Below are positions 18,716 to 28,900 of a DNA stretch of 64,000 bases, one piece after another. Location: positions 124,001 through 188,000 of the forward strand of contig NZ_JBHRTA010000038.1 of the NCBI RefSeq assembly GCF_042646065.1, written 5' to 3'. The translations under genes and the position numbers were made by a program. Source of the DNA: Parapedobacter deserti (GTDB lineage Bacteria; Bacteroidota; Bacteroidia; Sphingobacteriales; Sphingobacteriaceae). Below the pieces are notes generated by a model. The model saw only the letters and a list, made by a program, of their open reading frames with translations, did no database searches and was not told the DNA's origin. Each line of letters begins with the position of its first letter. Within the stretch, counting starts at the first letter, position 1.

Positions 18716-21115
18716 ATGATCGATATGGCCAGACACGATAAGCTGAAGCACTATTTTTTTCTGTCACTGGTATTCTTTTTTAGTATTTCAACCGCTGCTA
18801 TCGCCCAGCATGCGATAGATGGTAGCGTTATGACGGGTGACGGCCGTGGCATTCCACGGGCCAGCGTGCAGCTCCTCAACTCTAATCTGGCGACTTCGAC
18901 CGACGAGCAAGGGTCTTTTCTGCTCGAACGTGTTCCTACCGGTACACATACGATCCGAATAAGCGCTGTCGGATATGCCACAGAAAACCGTGTCGTGACC
19001 GTGGACGAAAGCGTAGCCCTCAGCATTGAATTGTCAAGTGTCGCTAATCGGCTCGATGAGGCTGTGGTGACCGCGCATAAGATGGAAAGTGATCCGAACG
19101 ATATCCCGGCGAGCCTTTCCGTGATCGGTGCACGGGAGGTGGAGCAGCAATACATGTGGAATGTGATGGACATCACAGCGGTAGTACCCAATATGAATAT
19201 TGCCCATCCGGGAGATAACCGCAACGTGACGTCTATCCGCGGCATCACCACCACATCATACAACCAGGCCGTGGCCACATATGTAGACGGGGTCAATCAG
19301 TTTGGGCTAGACACGTACATCCCTTACCTGCATGATGTGGAGCGCATCGAAGTACTCCGCGGACCGCAGGGCACGTTGTACGGCCGCAATGCAATGGGTG
19401 GCGTGATCAACATCATCACCAAACAGCCGACAAACGAGCTGACGGGGTTGGTGGAGGCCAACTTAGGGAATTACGGGCAACAGCGCTATCTATTGGGTCT
19501 GCGGGCACCTATCGTCAATGATAAGCTATTCCTCGGTGTTTCGGGCATGTATAACGGCCTCGATGGGTATTACACCAATGATTTCGACGGCTCGCATTAT
19601 GACAAGCAGCACACGTTTTTTGGTAATTATTACCTCAAATACCTGCCGAATAGTCGATGGGCGATGACACTGAACTTCAAGCATGTTGCCAACCGGAATG
19701 GCGGTGCATTCGCGTTGTTGATGGGATTGGACAACGCGTTTGAAAACCCGTATCGGTTGAGCCAGAATGCGAAAACAACAATGGTGGATAATTCGAATAA
19801 TGTGTCGCTCGCTGTCAGTCATTTCGGCAGAGCGATCAATTTCAGTTCTCAGACGGCCTATCAATCTAACTACCGGTATTACCGTGACCCGATCGACGCC
19901 GACTTCATGCCGCTCGATGGTATGTCGGTTGTCAACAATTATGGAAGGGATTGGAACAATGTCAAGGTGTTTACTCAAGAATTTAAGGTCTCCTCAGCAC
20001 CTTCCAAGGATAGCCCGGTAAGCTGGACTGCAGGTGCCTTCCTTTTTCATCAGGATGCGCCGACAAAGCAAGGCACACACTTCGGATCGGACGCGCCGAT
20101 ATTAGGCGAAGGGTATCCTGTCAACGCTACGAGTATCCTGACCAATTCAGCGGTCAATCAGGGAGCAGCCGCTTTCGGCCAGCTCGGATTTCGGTTCGGC
20201 AGCGGATGGGAGGTTCAAGCGGGACTAAGGTATGACTACGAACATGCCGGGCTGGACGCATTGAGTGAGTTCCGGCCCGATGGGGGAAACGTCATGATAA
20301 CGCAGCCGGATACGTCGATGTCGGCTGGTTTCCACGCGGTTACACCAAGCTTCAGCGCCAAATATGTCTTCAACGAAGCGCAGCATTTTTACGGAAGTTA
20401 CACCCGGGGGTTTCGTGCGGGAGGAATATCCCAGCTTTCTTCTGATCCCAACGAAGCTGCGCTGCGCCCTTTTGATCCCGAATTCAGTAATAATGTCGAG
20501 GTTGGAAGCAAAAATATCTTGTGGGGGCGGCGCCTGCAGCTCAACTTTGCGGCGTTTTATACCCGAGTAAACAATGCCCAGGTGCCTACGCTGCTATTGC
20601 CGGACGCGATTACCGTCACCCAAAATACGGGACGCATGGAAAGCATGGGGTTGGAATTGGAGGCGACAGCCCGGTTGGTGAGGCATTTGAGCGTTTGGGG
20701 TAATGTTGCTTTTACTGAAGCAAAGTATCTGGATTTTAACACAGCGGACGAAGGTGAAAATGTGCAGCTGAGGGGCAACCGGCCGGTATTTACTCCAACG
20801 TGGACCGGATACCTGGGTGCCCAGTATGAAGTTTTTTTCGGCAGTGCAAACCGGCACCGCGTACAATTCGGCGCATATAGTAGATTCGTCGGTCAGCAGT
20901 ACTTTACCGTTGAAAACTCACTGGGTCAGGGGACATATAGCTTGTTGAACGCCAATATCGGCTATTCGTTTTCGGGATATGAACTTCTTTTATGGGGGCA
21001 GAATCTCGCTGACAAGCGGTATGTCGACTATGCCTATGATTTTGGCTTCGCCGCGGTTCATCTGGGTAGGCCCGCTACCTATGGACTGACGGTAAGGAAG
21101 CGGTTTGGATCATAA
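18716..21115 (+). CDS. TonB-dependent receptor (non-SusC type)
   Basis: A 799-residue TonB-dependent receptor of the classical length. A signal peptide ends S-T-A-A-I-A-Q, followed by a carboxypeptidase-regulatory-like domain (about 32-115), then a plug with V-E-R-I-E-V-L-R-G-P-Q-G-T-L-Y-G-R-N-A-M-G-G-V-I-N-I, the standard plug signature. The barrel ends G-L-T-V-R-K-R-F-G-S. MARHDK at 18725 is an alternative start. There is no SusD partner, so it probably imports a small ligand such as a metal chelate, vitamin or oligosaccharide. Its 3' end overlaps the convergent AraC gene by 6 nt. It may serve the sugar-oxidation locus downstream, but that rests on proximity only. Confidence 0.9.
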   Translation: MIDMARHDKLKHYFFLSLVFFFSISTAAIAQHAIDGSVMTGDGRGIPRASVQLLNSNLATSTDEQGSFLLERVPTGTHTIRISAVGYATENRVVTVDESVALSIELSSVANRLDEAVVTAHKMESDPNDIPASLSVIGAREVEQQYMWNVMDITAVVPNMNIAHPGDNRNVTSIRGITTTSYNQAVATYVDGVNQFGLDTYIPYLHDVERIEVLRGPQGTLYGRNAMGGVINIITKQPTNELTGLVEANLGNYGQQRYLLGLRAPIVNDKLFLGVSGMYNGLDGYYTNDFDGSHYDKQHTFFGNYYLKYLPNSRWAMTLNFKHVANRNGGAFALLMGLDNAFENPYRLSQNAKTTMVDNSNNVSLAVSHFGRAINFSSQTAYQSNYRYYRDPIDADFMPLDGMSVVNNYGRDWNNVKVFTQEFKVSSAPSKDSPVSWTAGAFLFHQDAPTKQGTHFGSDAPILGEGYPVNATSILTNSAVNQGAAAFGQLGFRFGSGWEVQAGLRYDYEHAGLDALSEFRPDGGNVMITQPDTSMSAGFHAVTPSFSAKYVFNEAQHFYGSYTRGFRAGGISQLSSDPNEAALRPFDPEFSNNVEVGSKNILWGRRLQLNFAAFYTRVNNAQVPTLLLPDAITVTQNTGRMESMGLELEATARLVRHLSVWGNVAFTEAKYLDFNTADEGENVQLRGNRPVFTPTWTGYLGAQYEVFFGSANRHRVQFGAYSRFVGQQYFTVENSLGQGTYSLLNANIGYSFSGYELLLWGQNLADKRYVDYAYDFGFAAVHLGRPATYGLTVRKRFGS

Positions 21116-21994
21116 TGTCAAAAACTTCTGCCTGTATTCAGTAGGCGTCATGCCGATGAAGGTTTTGAATTGCTTATTGAAGTTGGATAGGGTGTTGAAG
21201 CCGGATTCATAGCAGATCTGCGCGATATTTTTTGCTTCTTCCGTAGAGAGCAGCCGGCAGGCGTTGCGTATGCGAAGCTCGGTTAAAAAATACGAAAACG
21301 ATTTGCTGGTTTTCATGGTGAAATACCGGCTGAAAGACGTCGGGGTCATGTTCAGCAATGCTGAAACTTCTTCCAATGTAATTTTGTGCCTGAAATGTTT
21401 TACTGCATAGTTATAAACAATATTGATGCGGTTAGTTTCCACATCTTTCAATTGGTAATAGACCATGTCGTTATGCAGCAATCGGTATTCTTTTGTCTTG
21501 GTGAGTAAATCCAGGATACGGAATAAGTGGATGACACTTTCCATGCCATGCAGGTGCACCAGTTCGTGCATAAGTTTGGCAGTTTTCTGGGCGGTTTTTC
21601 CGTAAAGCTCCATTCCACGCCGCACTTTCTCCAGCAGGATCTTGAGTTGGGCAAATTCTTCTTTCTCGATCAGTTTTTCGAGAGCTGCCCCATTGAAGTA
21701 GATGACCAGGCCGCGGCTGGTATGCTCGCCATGCGCGTCGAAATAACATTCATCACTGCGCCATAGGTGTGGAATATTAGGGCCAAGGAAAGTCAGGTCG
21801 CCCTTATCAAATGGCTTCACTGTATTGCCGACGAATTTAGTGCCGGTGCCTTCCACTACCAAGAAGAGCTGAAATTCCATGTGTGCATGCCAAGTCGTAT
21901 CAAAATGCCGGTCATGGAGCTCACGCACAGCGAAAATATTGGATTCCGGAATACGGGTCTTCTGAATAGCTGTTTTTTTCACAACTACGTTCAT
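21110..21994 (-). CDS. AraC family transcriptional regulator with cupin-like sensor domain
   Basis: A 294-residue AraC/XylS regulator. Residues about 15-110 form a cupin-like ligand-binding domain (H-A-H-M-E-F-Q-L-F-L-V-V-E-G-T-G, then G-D-L-T-F-L-G-P-N-I-P-H). Residues about 195-292 carry the two helix-turn-helix motifs: I-T-L-E-E-V-S-A-L-L-N-M-T in HTH1 and I-A-Q-I-C-Y-E-S-G-F-N-T-L-S-N-F-N-K-Q-F-K in HTH2. It is transcribed divergently from the MFS/epimerase/oxidoreductase operon, with 232 nt between the starts. It is therefore the obvious candidate regulator of that operon, probably sensing a sugar. Its 3' end overlaps the TonB receptor tail-to-tail (21110-21115). Confidence 0.92.
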   Translation of the reverse strand: MNVVVKKTAIQKTRIPESNIFAVRELHDRHFDTTWHAHMEFQLFLVVEGTGTKFVGNTVKPFDKGDLTFLGPNIPHLWRSDECYFDAHGEHTSRGLVIYFNGAALEKLIEKEEFAQLKILLEKVRRGMELYGKTAQKTAKLMHELVHLHGMESVIHLFRILDLLTKTKEYRLLHNDMVYYQLKDVETNRINIVYNYAVKHFRHKITLEEVSALLNMTPTSFSRYFTMKTSKSFSYFLTELRIRNACRLLSTEEAKNIAQICYESGFNTLSNFNKQFKTFIGMTPTEYRQKFLTL

Positions 21995-22086
21995 TTAGTT
22001 GGTTTATTTGCTGGTTGTTATCTTTATGCTCTCAAGATAGGTAAACGGTCGGTGACAGCGTTTATTGTAATGAAAATGTTAACTAA

Positions 22087-22125
22087 TTGTCCATTATTCG
22101 TGTCTAATTGACGGTAAATGGATAA
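22087..22125. promoter_or_regulatory. Candidate operator in the AraC/MFS divergent region
   Basis: TTGTCCATT (22087-22095) and AATGGATAA (22117-22125) form an 8/9 inverted repeat whose half-site centres are 30 bp apart, close to three helical turns. It lies between the AraC gene and the MFS promoter. Binding by the neighbouring AraC protein is inference. Confidence 0.3.
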
Positions 22126-22154
22126 GATATAGTCAGAATTTGTTAATTAATAGG

Positions 22155-22185
22155 TGTGACAGCGTCCGCGAATCTTCTATCTTAG
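22155..22185 (+). promoter_or_regulatory. Predicted promoter of the MFS/epimerase/oxidoreductase operon
   Basis: TGTG (22155-22158), a 19-nt spacer and TATCTTAG (22178-22185) approximate TTTG-N19-TAnnTTTG with one mismatch in each box. The start point would be about 35 nt before the ATG at 22227. Confidence 0.4.
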
Positions 22186-22226
22186 CGCTTACAATGACAA
22201 CCAATAAGGTAATCAATTTCTAAATT

Positions 22227-23768
22227 ATGACAGAAGAAGTTAAAAGTTCAGCTAACATACCCGAAAGCAAGCCGGATATGTTATTGTTTTATGCGTGCGT
22301 CATTTCTTTGGTGGCCACTTCTTTTGGGTTTGTATTGCGGGCTTTCGTTCTTAACGACTGGGGGGCCGAGTTTCAATTGACCCAAACGCAGCTTGGTGAA
22401 ATCGCGGGAGTCGGCTTATGGCCGTTCGCGATCAGCATTGTGCTGTTCAGCCTAATTGTCGATAAGGTTGGGTACAAAACATCAATGGTCTTTGCTTTTC
22501 TTTTCCATATCGCTTCGGCATTAGTCACCATTTTTGCTGGGGGTTATTGGATGTTATATATTGGCACTTTTATGATGGCGATCGGTAATGGCATTGTCGA
22601 AGCTGTGGTCAACCCGGTGGTCGCCACCATGTTTCCCAGGCAAAAGACGAAGTGGTTGGCCATCTTGCATGCGGGGTGGCCGGGCGGATTGGTCTTGGGC
22701 GGGCTTATGGCCCTGGCATGGGGGCCGGAAACCGCTTGGGAATTTAAGATAGCGCTAATACTTATCCCAACGCTGTTGTACGGCGGCATGATGATTACCC
22801 GGAGGTTTGCTGCCAATGAACGGGTCCAGGCAGGTGTATCCTATGTCGAGATGCTGAAAGAATTGGGGGGTGTCGGCGCGTTGCTGATCACGGCATTGAT
22901 TGTTTTCCAGCTGGGTCAGGTGTTTGGCTGGAGCGCTTGGGTAAGCGTTGTGGTTACGTTGTTGATTTCCGCCGGTTTCGGCTTATATGTAAAAAGTTGG
23001 GGACGGCCGCTGTTCATTGTGCTATTGTTGGTGATGGTGCCTTTGGCCATTACAGAGTTAGGTACCGATAGTTGGATCAGCAGTTTAATGGAGTCTGAAA
23101 TGGAGAAGCTGGGGCTGCAAGGCGGCTGGGTACTGGTGTATACGTCGGCCATTATGCTGGTGCTTCGATTATTCGCTGGCTCCATTATCCATCGGATGTC
23201 GCCTTTAGGGTTACTGGCGCTCAGTTCGTTCATTGCGGCGGTCGGACTATATTACCTTTCGTTTTCCGTGGGGTCGGCCATTTTGATTGCGGCAACCATC
23301 TATGCGTTTGGCAAATCTTACCTGTGGCCGCTGATGCTCGGTGTGGTGTCTGAGCAGTTTCCCAAGGGCGGTGCCTTGACATTGAACGTGATTGCCGGTC
23401 TCGGTATGATCAGCGCTGGTGTAATCGGCGCAGGGGTGCTTGGTTTCCTTCAGGATAAGCGTGCCGATGGCAACATCGCCCAGTATGATGCCACACATAA
23501 CACATCGTTGTATGATACGTATCTCACCGAGGAGAGAACGAGCCTATTCGGCGAGTACCGGGCGCTTGATTTCGGTAAATTTTCGGCCGCACCGCCGGAG
23601 GATAAGGAAACCATCGTAGCCATTCAGGAAGAGTCAAAAAAAGTAGCGCTACGGGATATCGTGGTATTTCCGGTCATCATGCTGGTTTCTTATTTACTGC
23701 TGATGTTGTATTTCAGGCGTAAAGGGGGGTATAAAGTGAAGCTTTTGAATACCCAATCAGACACATAG
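22227..23768 (+). CDS. MFS transporter, probable sugar or sugar-acid permease
   Basis: A 513-residue major facilitator with about 12 hydrophobic helices. Helix 2 is followed by the MFS loop signature in the form D-K-V-G-Y-K-T. The G-N-G-I-V-E-A-V-V-N-P-V and L-H-A-G-W-P-G-G-L-V-L-G motifs resemble those of sugar-type MFS permeases. A hydrophilic loop of about 70 residues (about 410-475) precedes the last helix, and the tail is basic and cytoplasmic. It is the first gene of a three-gene operon with a DTE-type epimerase 18 nt downstream and a Gfo/Idh/MocA oxidoreductase, so it most likely imports the sugar or keto-sugar they process. The actual substrate is unknown. Confidence 0.88.
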   Translation: MTEEVKSSANIPESKPDMLLFYACVISLVATSFGFVLRAFVLNDWGAEFQLTQTQLGEIAGVGLWPFAISIVLFSLIVDKVGYKTSMVFAFLFHIASALVTIFAGGYWMLYIGTFMMAIGNGIVEAVVNPVVATMFPRQKTKWLAILHAGWPGGLVLGGLMALAWGPETAWEFKIALILIPTLLYGGMMITRRFAANERVQAGVSYVEMLKELGGVGALLITALIVFQLGQVFGWSAWVSVVVTLLISAGFGLYVKSWGRPLFIVLLLVMVPLAITELGTDSWISSLMESEMEKLGLQGGWVLVYTSAIMLVLRLFAGSIIHRMSPLGLLALSSFIAAVGLYYLSFSVGSAILIAATIYAFGKSYLWPLMLGVVSEQFPKGGALTLNVIAGLGMISAGVIGAGVLGFLQDKRADGNIAQYDATHNTSLYDTYLTEERTSLFGEYRALDFGKFSAAPPEDKETIVAIQEESKKVALRDIVVFPVIMLVSYLLLMLYFRRKGGYKVKLLNTQSDT

Positions 23769-23786
23769 TCTATATTAATTTTCATT

Positions 23787-24680
23787 ATGGCATTAAATGT
23801 TAAGCTAGGGGTGAGCACCTGGTTATGGACATCTCCATTCCGGACGGAAGAAGCGGGTGCTTTGTTTGAAAAGATTGCCAAATTGGGATACCATTCGGTG
23901 GAAATCGCAGTGGAAGACCCGAATTTGGTTGATACACAGCGGTTGAAGTCAGTGCTGTCGGCGAACAACTTGGAGCCGATCATTTGCGGCGCGTTCGGCC
24001 CGACGAGGGATCTCACGAGCGATGACATCAACCTGCAGCGCACCGGAATGGTTTACATCGAAGAGTGCCTGCGGATCGGCGAAGCGCTTAGCTCGCGCTT
24101 TGTTGCAGGCCCAATGTATTCGGCGGTAGGAAAGGCCCGGATGGTGCCGCCGGAGCAACGGGCCATTGAGTGGGAACGGGCGGTACGGAATCTCCGTACG
24201 GTTTGCGAACGGGCTGCCGATAGGGGGCTGGAGATTGCGCTGGAGCCGCTGAACCGCTTCGAGTCAGATCTAATCAACAATGCGGATGATGTGCTTCGTC
24301 TCATCGACGACATCGGCCATCCTGCTGCAAAGATATGCTTAGACATGTTCCACATGAACATTGAAGAGCCCGATCCGGAAACGGCTATCCGTAAAGCCGG
24401 AGAGCGGCTTATCCACATGCAAGTGTCGGAAAACTATCGGGGCACTCCTGGCACGGGGAATGCCAATTGGGATGCATATTACCGAGGCTTGGCTGCTATA
24501 GGGTATGCCAATACGGTATCAGTAGAGAGCTTTACACCGGAAAACAAGGAGTTGGCCGGAGCCGTATGCATCTGGCGCAACCTTGCGGAAGATCAGGACA
24601 CGTTTGCACGCGATGGGCATGCATTTTTGAATGAATGGATAAAGGGTGCTGAGGGAACACCTCCGTCTGTATCCGCTTAA
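23787..24680 (+). CDS. Sugar phosphate isomerase/epimerase, D-tagatose/psicose 3-epimerase-like TIM barrel
   Basis: A 297-residue AP-endonuclease-2-type TIM barrel. The metal ligands of the ketose 3-epimerase family are visible: Glu153 (A-L-E-P-L-N-R-F), Asp186 and His189 (C-L-D-M-F-H-M), His210 (I-H-M-Q-V-S-E) and Glu247 (S-V-E-S-F). Spacing and length (about 290) fit D-tagatose 3-epimerase / D-allulose epimerases, which invert C3 of free ketoses using Mn2+ or Co2+. No signal peptide, so cytoplasmic. It lies between the MFS permease and the Gfo/Idh/MocA protein, consistent with processing an imported ketose or 3-keto sugar. Substrate specificity cannot be fixed from sequence. Confidence 0.85.
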   Translation: MALNVKLGVSTWLWTSPFRTEEAGALFEKIAKLGYHSVEIAVEDPNLVDTQRLKSVLSANNLEPIICGAFGPTRDLTSDDINLQRTGMVYIEECLRIGEALSSRFVAGPMYSAVGKARMVPPEQRAIEWERAVRNLRTVCERAADRGLEIALEPLNRFESDLINNADDVLRLIDDIGHPAAKICLDMFHMNIEEPDPETAIRKAGERLIHMQVSENYRGTPGTGNANWDAYYRGLAAIGYANTVSVESFTPENKELAGAVCIWRNLAEDQDTFARDGHAFLNEWIKGAEGTPPSVSA

Positions 24681-24707
24681 AACGAACCGCGCGAATAAAG
24701 TAAAATA

Positions 24708-25844
24708 ATGAATATGAGCAAGAAACCTATCAACGTAGCGATCATTGGCTTGGGCTTTGGAGCAGAATTTATTCCAATTTACCAGCGTCACCCAGACGCC
24801 CATATGTATGCCATTTGCCAACGGAATGAAGAGAGCCTTAACAGAATCGGTGACGCTTTCGGTATCGAAAAGCGCTACCGGGACTATGATGAGCTGTTGA
24901 GCGACAAGGATGTCGATGCGGTACATATTAATACGCCGATACCCAACCATGCCGAACAGTCGCTGAAGGCACTGAGGGCTGGCAAGCACGTGGCCTGTAC
25001 CGTGCCGATGGCTACAACGGTCGAGGAATGCCGGCAATTGGTCGAAGCCGTGGAAGATACCGGCCTGACCTACATGATGATGGAAACCGTGGTGTATGCG
25101 CGCGAATTCCTTTTCATGAAAGAGCTGTATGAAAAGGGTGAATTAGGTAAAATCCAGTTTCTCAAAGCAAGCCATCAACAGGATATGGACGGTTGGCCCG
25201 ATTACTGGCCGGGTTTGCCCCCTATGCACTACGCTACGCATTGCGTCGGACCGGTATTGGGACTTACCAGAAACGAAGCAGAGTACGTGTCTTGCTTCGG
25301 ATCTGGAACGATCCGGGAGGAGCTGCACCACCATTATAACTCGCCGTTTGCGGTAGAAACCGCGCACATCAAATTCAGGAATTCCGACTTAAGTGCACAT
25401 GTATACCGGTCGCTATTCGACACCGCCCGGCAATACCGGGAAAGCTTCGAGGTATACGGCGCTAAGAAAGCGGTGGAATGGCCGCTGATAGAGGGCGAAC
25501 CGCTGGTGGTTCATACGGCTAAAAGACCCGAGCCGGAGATTCCGGAAAAGGTGCACTGCCCGGACTACGCACATCTCTTGCCTGAGCCGATACGGCATTT
25601 CACCACCGGCGGTGTATATGACGAGTCGGACAACCAGCATCTTTCTTTCGTACAGGGCGCCGGACATGGCGGATCACATCCGCACCTGGTACATGAGTTC
25701 GTCAGTGCCTTGGTGGAGGGGCGGCAGCCATTTCCTAACGTTCGTCAATCGGCTAATATCACCTGTGTGGGCATTCTGGCCCATGAGTCTGCGCTGAAAG
25801 GCGGTGAAATTATCCGTTTGCCCGAATTTACACTGCAAGGCTAA
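24708..25844 (+). CDS. Gfo/Idh/MocA family oxidoreductase with altered EKP motif
   Basis: A 378-residue NAD(P)-dependent oxidoreductase. The Rossmann fingerprint G-L-G-F-G-A is at 14-19, and the usual A-G-K-H-V motif is present. However, the family's E-K-P triad after it is replaced by T98-V99-P100, so the catalytic/cofactor-contact Lys is missing. The C-terminal alpha/beta substrate domain is typical and includes an H-Y-A-T-H-C-V-G-P segment. No export signal, so cytoplasmic. It lies 27 nt after the epimerase, in the same operon. A perfect terminator follows its stop, so this is the last gene of the unit. It might act on 3-keto sugars or inositols, by analogy with relatives; that is inference. 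Confidence 0.87.
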   Translation: MNMSKKPINVAIIGLGFGAEFIPIYQRHPDAHMYAICQRNEESLNRIGDAFGIEKRYRDYDELLSDKDVDAVHINTPIPNHAEQSLKALRAGKHVACTVPMATTVEECRQLVEAVEDTGLTYMMMETVVYAREFLFMKELYEKGELGKIQFLKASHQQDMDGWPDYWPGLPPMHYATHCVGPVLGLTRNEAEYVSCFGSGTIREELHHHYNSPFAVETAHIKFRNSDLSAHVYRSLFDTARQYRESFEVYGAKKAVEWPLIEGEPLVVHTAKRPEPEIPEKVHCPDYAHLLPEPIRHFTTGGVYDESDNQHLSFVQGAGHGGSHPHLVHEFVSALVEGRQPFPNVRQSANITCVGILAHESALKGGEIIRLPEFTLQG

Positions 25845-25851
25845 TGGAAAG

Positions 25852-25896
25852 CATCACCAGCATCAGTTATGTTGATTTGGCTGGTGATGATTTTTT
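25852..25896 (+). terminator. Strong intrinsic terminator after the Gfo/Idh/MocA gene
   Basis: A perfect 10-bp stem, CATCACCAGC (25852-25861) with GCTGGTGATG (25880-25889), is followed by A and six T (25891-25896). It lies 8 nt after the oxidoreductase stop and only 33 nt before the next ATG, so it separates the ThuA-azurin gene from the upstream operon or attenuates read-through. Confidence 0.8.
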
Positions 25897-25929
25897 GTTT
25901 ATATAAATAAATGTCAATTGAACGATATA

Positions 25930-28900
25930 ATGAATAAGTTAACTAGAATCCTGCTGTTGGCGTTGGTTCCCTTGTTTTTTTTTAGCTGCGGTGGACAAAG
26001 AAATCGGGACGATGGGCCCAGGAGGCTGGAACTGTTCTTCCTTGGCCATGCCAGCAAGCACCACGATTCCGAACTATTGGCCGATATACTGGCGCAGGAA
26101 TATTTTTCTGAGGGGATCAACATCACTTATTCGGTCGATCCGGATGACCTCACCAGAAGTGATCTTCATCGGTATGACGGCCTTATCGTGTATGCCAACC
26201 ACGATTCAATCAGCCCTGCTCAGGAGCGGGCGCTGCTTGACTACGTGGCTTCCGGTAAGGGCTTCATCCCGCTCCACTCCGCGTCATTCTGCTTCCGCAA
26301 TTCGCCGGAAGTGGTCGCCCTGATCGGGGGGCAGTTCAAAAGCCACGGCGGTGGCGCATTTTCGGCAGAAATCGTAAAGCCGGACCATCCGGCGGTGGCT
26401 GGTGTCGAACCGTTTGAGACCGAATGGGATGAAACATATGTGCACGATAACATAGCCGATGATATCGTGGTATTGATGGAACGGGTAGACAGTACCCACC
26501 GTGAGCCGTACACCTGGGTGAAGGAATATGGCGAAGGGCGGGTGTTTTATACCGCCTTTGGCCACGATGAGCGCACGTTCCGCAATCCGGGATTCCTGCA
26601 GCTGGTGAAGAGCGGTATTCTCTGGGCGGTGGGTGAGCAAGCCGTGAAAAAGATGAAGGACTATGCGATTGCGCAGCCAGTGTACGAAGATGCGCGGATG
26701 CCCAACTACGAGCGGCGCGATCCGCCGCCCCGCTATCAGCTTCCGCTGAGTGCTGAAGAGTCCCAGACGCTCATTCAGGTACCTGTCGGTTTCCGGCTGG
26801 AACTGTTTGCGAGCGAACCCGATATCAGAAAGCCGATTGCAATGGACTGGGATGAAAAGGGTAGGTTGTGGGTCATAGAGACTGTAGATTATCCCAATAC
26901 TGTTCGCGATAACAAAAGCGAGGGCGACGACAGGATCACGATCCTCGAAGATACCGACGGCGACGGAAAGGCCGATAAGTTTACGGTATTTGCCGAGGGG
27001 CTGAACATCCCGACGGCGTTTACGTTTGCCAACGGGGGAGTCATCGTGGCGCAAGCCCCTCATTTCTTATTCCTGAAGGATACGGATGGCGACGGTAAAG
27101 CCGATGTGCGCGAGGTACTGATCGATGGGTGGGGCACCTACGATACCCACGCCGGACCATCCAACCTGCGGTACGGCATGGACAATAAGATCTGGGGCAC
27201 GGTAGGCTATTCGGGTTTTGAGGGTACCATCGGCGGGCAGCCGTTTAAGTTCGGTGCTGGCGTCTATCGGTTCGATACTGGCGCGAAGCATTTTGAGTTT
27301 CTGGGTACTACCAGCAATAATACCTGGGGGCTCGGCTTTTCGGAGGATTTCGATGTCTTTATCTCTACGGCCAACAATGAGCACAGCGACTTCTTTGCTA
27401 TCCCGGCCCACTACTACGAACGGGTAGGGCTCATGGAGCGGGGCATTGAAAAGATTGACGCCCATTACAATATGCACGTGCTGACCAAGGAACTGCGGCA
27501 GGTTGATGTGCACGGTGGCTTCACGGCAGCGGCAGGCCATAGCCTATATACGGCGCGGGCGTTTCCACAAGAGTATTGGAACCGGGTGGCTTTCATCTGT
27601 GAACCTACCGGCAGACTGGTGCATCGGCATTTCTTGGAACAAGTGGGGGCGGGATTCCGGGAAAAGGGTGATGGCTGGAACATGATCGCCAGCTCCGACA
27701 ATTGGTTCGGCCCGGTAGAAGCGAAGGTTGGCCCGGACGGTTCGCTTTGGGTGCTCGATTGGTACAACTTCATCATCCAGCACAATCCCACACCTGAAGG
27801 GTTTGAAAACGGGGTGGGTAACGCGTATATCGATCCATTACGCGATAATACCAGAGGGCGGATTTATCGTATGGTGCACGAAGATGCGAAGCCTTCAAAA
27901 TCATATAAGCTGAACCCTAAACGTCCGGGTACCTTGGTCGACGCTTTGGAAAGCGACAACCAGTTCTGGCGCCTCACTGCGCAGCGGCTGCTGGTAGAAT
28001 CGGGTGATAAGGATGTAGCTGGCAAATTGCATGCGCTGATACGGGATAGATCGGTAGACGAAATCAACGTGAACGGCGGAGCGATACACGCCATATGGAC
28101 GCTCCACGGCCTCGGCCTGTTGGACGGCTCTGACGAAAAGAGTCTCCAAATAGTTGTCGATGCGCTGAAGCACCCCGCACCAGGGGTACGACGCGCAGCT
28201 ATCCAGGTGCTTCCAGTTGATAAGGCAGGGGTAGTCGATCACCTGATCGCTTCGGGTGTTACCCGTGATACCGATTTGCGTGTCCGGCTAGCCGCATTCT
28301 TAGCCTTATCGGATGCATCGCCTTCAGCAGAAATCGGCAAGGCGATCTTTGAATCGGTTCAGCAGCCCGACAACGTAGCGGACAAATGGGTCTCTCATGC
28401 ACTACTGATTGCGGGCGCCGTACACCGCCAGGCTTTCATGGGTGAATATCACCAACAGTTTGGGCATCCAGACCTTTCTAATACAGACGGCTCACTCGCC
28501 GAGCGTATCGTTGCCGGCAAACGGATGACCGTCCTTCCGCTTAGTACAGAAAGGGGTGGTACGATAGGCGGGCGGCAGGTGCCCGACTTCGCCAATCAGG
28601 AAATCAGTTTTGTGGCTGAGGTGCGGCCTCCTGAAATGCGCCGCATCCTGGTTGAGGGTGTCCTCGTATCCCATGGCGACAACAAGGATGGTTATGCCGT
28701 ATACCTGAAAGACGGCCGGGTACATTTTCAGGTAAACCAGAAAGGGAGGAAAGCCATTATCCATAGCGGTGAACCGTTACCTACGGAATTTACCGTCAAA
28801 GCATCCCTGCTTTCCGGCGGGAAGATGACATTATCCATCGATGGGAAACAGGTGGCGGAAAGCAAGACGGCCGGCCTGTTTGCCGAAGTGCCGGGCGGGT

